Assembly (NCBI GenBank): GCA_031255315.1
Contig: JAIRSS010000128.1
Coordinates: 1 to 6,747, forward strand
Direction of reading: 5' to 3'
Length of the DNA stretch: 6,747 nt
Source of the DNA: Spirochaetaceae bacterium
GTDB taxonomy: Bacteria; Spirochaetota; Spirochaetia; Treponematales; Breznakiellaceae
Below the pieces are notes generated by a model. It searched no databases. It saw only the letters and a list, made by a program, of their open reading frames with translations, and was not told where the DNA came from. Made by a program: the position numbers and the translations under genes. Shown piece by piece: positions 5,394-6,747 of this stretch (position 1 is the first letter of the stretch; every line of letters starts with the position of its first letter).

Positions 5394-6662
5394 ATGACAC
5401 ATCTTACTCCCCAATTCAATGACGCGGCTCTAACGGAGGCCGTTGTTTCTCGTTTTTTACGCTATGTTCGCATTAAGACCACCAGCGATCATCATGTTCC
5501 GGCTACCCCCTCCACACCGGGTCAATGGGACCTGGCTAAACTCCTGGTGGAGGAACTTTGCGGCCTGGGTCTTACTGATGTGGTATTAACGGATCATTGC
5601 TATGTGATTGCCCGGCTCCCCGCTTCTCCCGGCAAAGAGGGGCGCCCCGCGGTGGGTTTTCTTGCCCACATGGACACCGCCAATGACGCCCCCGGCGGAG
5701 ATGTGAAGCCGCAAATCGTGGAAAAATATGACGGCGGACGCATCAGCCTGGCGGGCAATCTGGCGCTGGACCCTGACATAGAGCCGGACCTGGCCGCTCA
5801 GAAAGGCAAGACTGTCATTCACACCGACGGGACCACCCTTCTGGGGGCGGATGACAAGGCGGGTATTGCCGAAATTATGGCGGCCCTGGAGTATCTGCTG
5901 GCTCATCCTGAAATTGAGCGCGGCCCGGTGGAAATCATCTTTTCCCCGGACGAGGAAACCGGCAAGGGCCTTCCGGAATTCCCCCTGGAAACCCTCAAGG
6001 CCGCCGCCTGCTATACCCTGGACGGCGGCCCCCTGGGGGAACTGGAAATTGAGTGTTTCAACGCTTACGCCGCGGAAGTCCGTTTTAGCGGGAAGGCCAT
6101 ACATCCCGGCGCGGCCCGGGGCCGCCTGGTGAACGCCGCTTTGATGGCCGCCTCCTTTGCCGCCCTGCTCCCCCGAAACGAAAGCCCGGAAGCCACCGAT
6201 GGTTATTACGGCTATTACTGCCTTATGGAGATCACGGGTAATCATGAGGAAGCCTCCCTGGAACTTATCATCCGGGACTTTGACCGCCGGAATGCGGAAC
6301 GGCGTGTGGCGGCCCTGGAGAGTTTTGCCCGGACTGTGGAAGCCCAATTTCCCGGAGGCTCCGCAGCGGTCACCGCGAAGCCGCAATATTACAACATGCG
6401 GGAAAAGATAGCGGCCCGTCCGGAAGTTCTGGAAATCCTGAAAACCGCCGCCCGCAATGCCGGTGTAGCGTTCCGCCTTAAGCCCATTCGGGGCGGCACC
6501 GATGGTTCCAGGCTTACGGAGATGGGAATCCCCACGCCCAACATCTTTACGGGAGGCCGGAACTACCACAGCCGCGTTGAATGGGTCTCGGTTCCCGAAA
6601 TGACGGCGGCCAGCAAGGTGGTCATCGAACTCATCCGGCTTTGGGGGACGATGGGGGGATAA
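5394..6662 (+). CDS. pepT: Peptidase T (tripeptide aminopeptidase, M20B family)
   Basis: Peptidase T is a cytosolic two-zinc aminopeptidase that releases the N-terminal residue from tripeptides, a late step in peptide use. Its 422 residues slightly exceed the family's usual 405-415. Metal and catalytic residues are all visible: H92 and D94 in AHMDT, D153 in LLGADDKAG, E187 (general base) and E188 in SPDEETGKG, D210 in YTLDGGPLG, and H392 in NYHSRVEW. They align with E. coli H78, D80, D140, E173, E174, D196 and H379. The lid domain (about 223-320) carries the family motif around H237 (KAIHPGAARGRLVNA) and R294 in IIRDFD. The frame is intact. The ATG at 5394 is the only start before the conserved N-terminal helix (FLRYVRIKTTS), but no Shine-Dalgarno precedes it; the leader is pyrimidine-rich. 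It is a lone gene, divergent from the HDOD gene and followed by a strong hairpin. Confidence 0.97.
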   Translation: MTHLTPQFNDAALTEAVVSRFLRYVRIKTTSDHHVPATPSTPGQWDLAKLLVEELCGLGLTDVVLTDHCYVIARLPASPGKEGRPAVGFLAHMDTANDAPGGDVKPQIVEKYDGGRISLAGNLALDPDIEPDLAAQKGKTVIHTDGTTLLGADDKAGIAEIMAALEYLLAHPEIERGPVEIIFSPDEETGKGLPEFPLETLKAAACYTLDGGPLGELEIECFNAYAAEVRFSGKAIHPGAARGRLVNAALMAASFAALLPRNESPEATDGYYGYYCLMEITGNHEEASLELIIRDFDRRNAERRVAALESFARTVEAQFPGGSAAVTAKPQYYNMREKIAARPEVLEILKTAARNAGVAFRLKPIRGGTDGSRLTEMGIPTPNIFTGGRNYHSRVEWVSVPEMTAASKVVIELIRLWGTMGG

Positions 6663-6674
6663 CTGCCGCCCTCC

Positions 6675-6736
6675 CAAAACAACGGCGGCGTTCTTATTCA
6701 GATAGAACTATCCGTCTGAATAAGAACGCCGTTTAT
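6675..6736. terminator. Long-stem hairpin after pepT, probable (bidirectional) terminator
   Basis: CGGCGTTCTTATTCAGA (6686-6702) and TCTGAATAAGAACGCCG (6715-6731) are perfect 17-base complementary arms around a 12-base loop. TTTAT follows on the plus strand, a short T tract. On the minus strand the stem is followed by a T-rich run (TTGTTTT, complement of 6676-6682), so it could stop transcription from the right as well. It starts 23 bases after the pepT stop. The stem is longer than a typical intrinsic terminator and has an AT-rich middle, so a dispersed palindromic element is the alternative. Confidence 0.65.
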
Positions 6737-6747
6737 AAACCCCGTAA

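Noticed and set aside
5586..6677. 363-residue minus-strand open frame opposite pepT
   Set aside because: It is a mirror frame of a clear peptidase T gene, with low-complexity Gly/Arg/Phe composition and no motif.

Overview
This 6.7 kb window looks like ordinary chromosomal DNA from a moderately GC-rich spirochaete. A termite-gut-type Treponema is my best guess. It rests on general gene style and on an HDOD protein with a kinase-type ATPase fold at its N terminus, so it is inference. There are five protein genes. I see no rRNA, tRNA, CRISPR array, transposase or phage gene.

Layout, left to right. Positions 1-306 hold the 3' end of a plus-strand tetratricopeptide-repeat (TPR) protein. A 191-base convergent gap follows, carrying an AGATTAAC-type repeat with an imperfect inverted repeat. 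Next come three minus-strand genes, read right to left: a GHKL-like/HDOD signalling protein (3673-5163), the ATP-dependent protease Lon (953-3394), and a small unrecognised protein (498-899) 53 bases downstream of lon and probably cotranscribed with it. A 278-base gap with a weak terminator-like hairpin separates the HDOD gene from lon, so lon probably has its own promoter. To the right of the HDOD gene is a 230-base divergent intergenic region with three inverted repeats and a perfect TATAAT box. It leads into plus-strand pepT (peptidase T, 5394-6662). A 17-bp perfect-stem hairpin closes the window.

Functionally, Lon and peptidase T are two ends of cytosolic protein turnover: Lon cuts damaged or regulatory proteins into peptides, and PepT removes the N-terminal residue of tripeptides. 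They are not in one operon, so this link is functional, not transcriptional. The HDOD protein is probably regulatory, but nothing in the sequence identifies its signal or target. The points most worth a second look are the degenerate ATPase domain fused to HDOD, the palindromes between the divergent genes, and the repeat at 376-444. I did not find a convincing undescribed multi-gene system.
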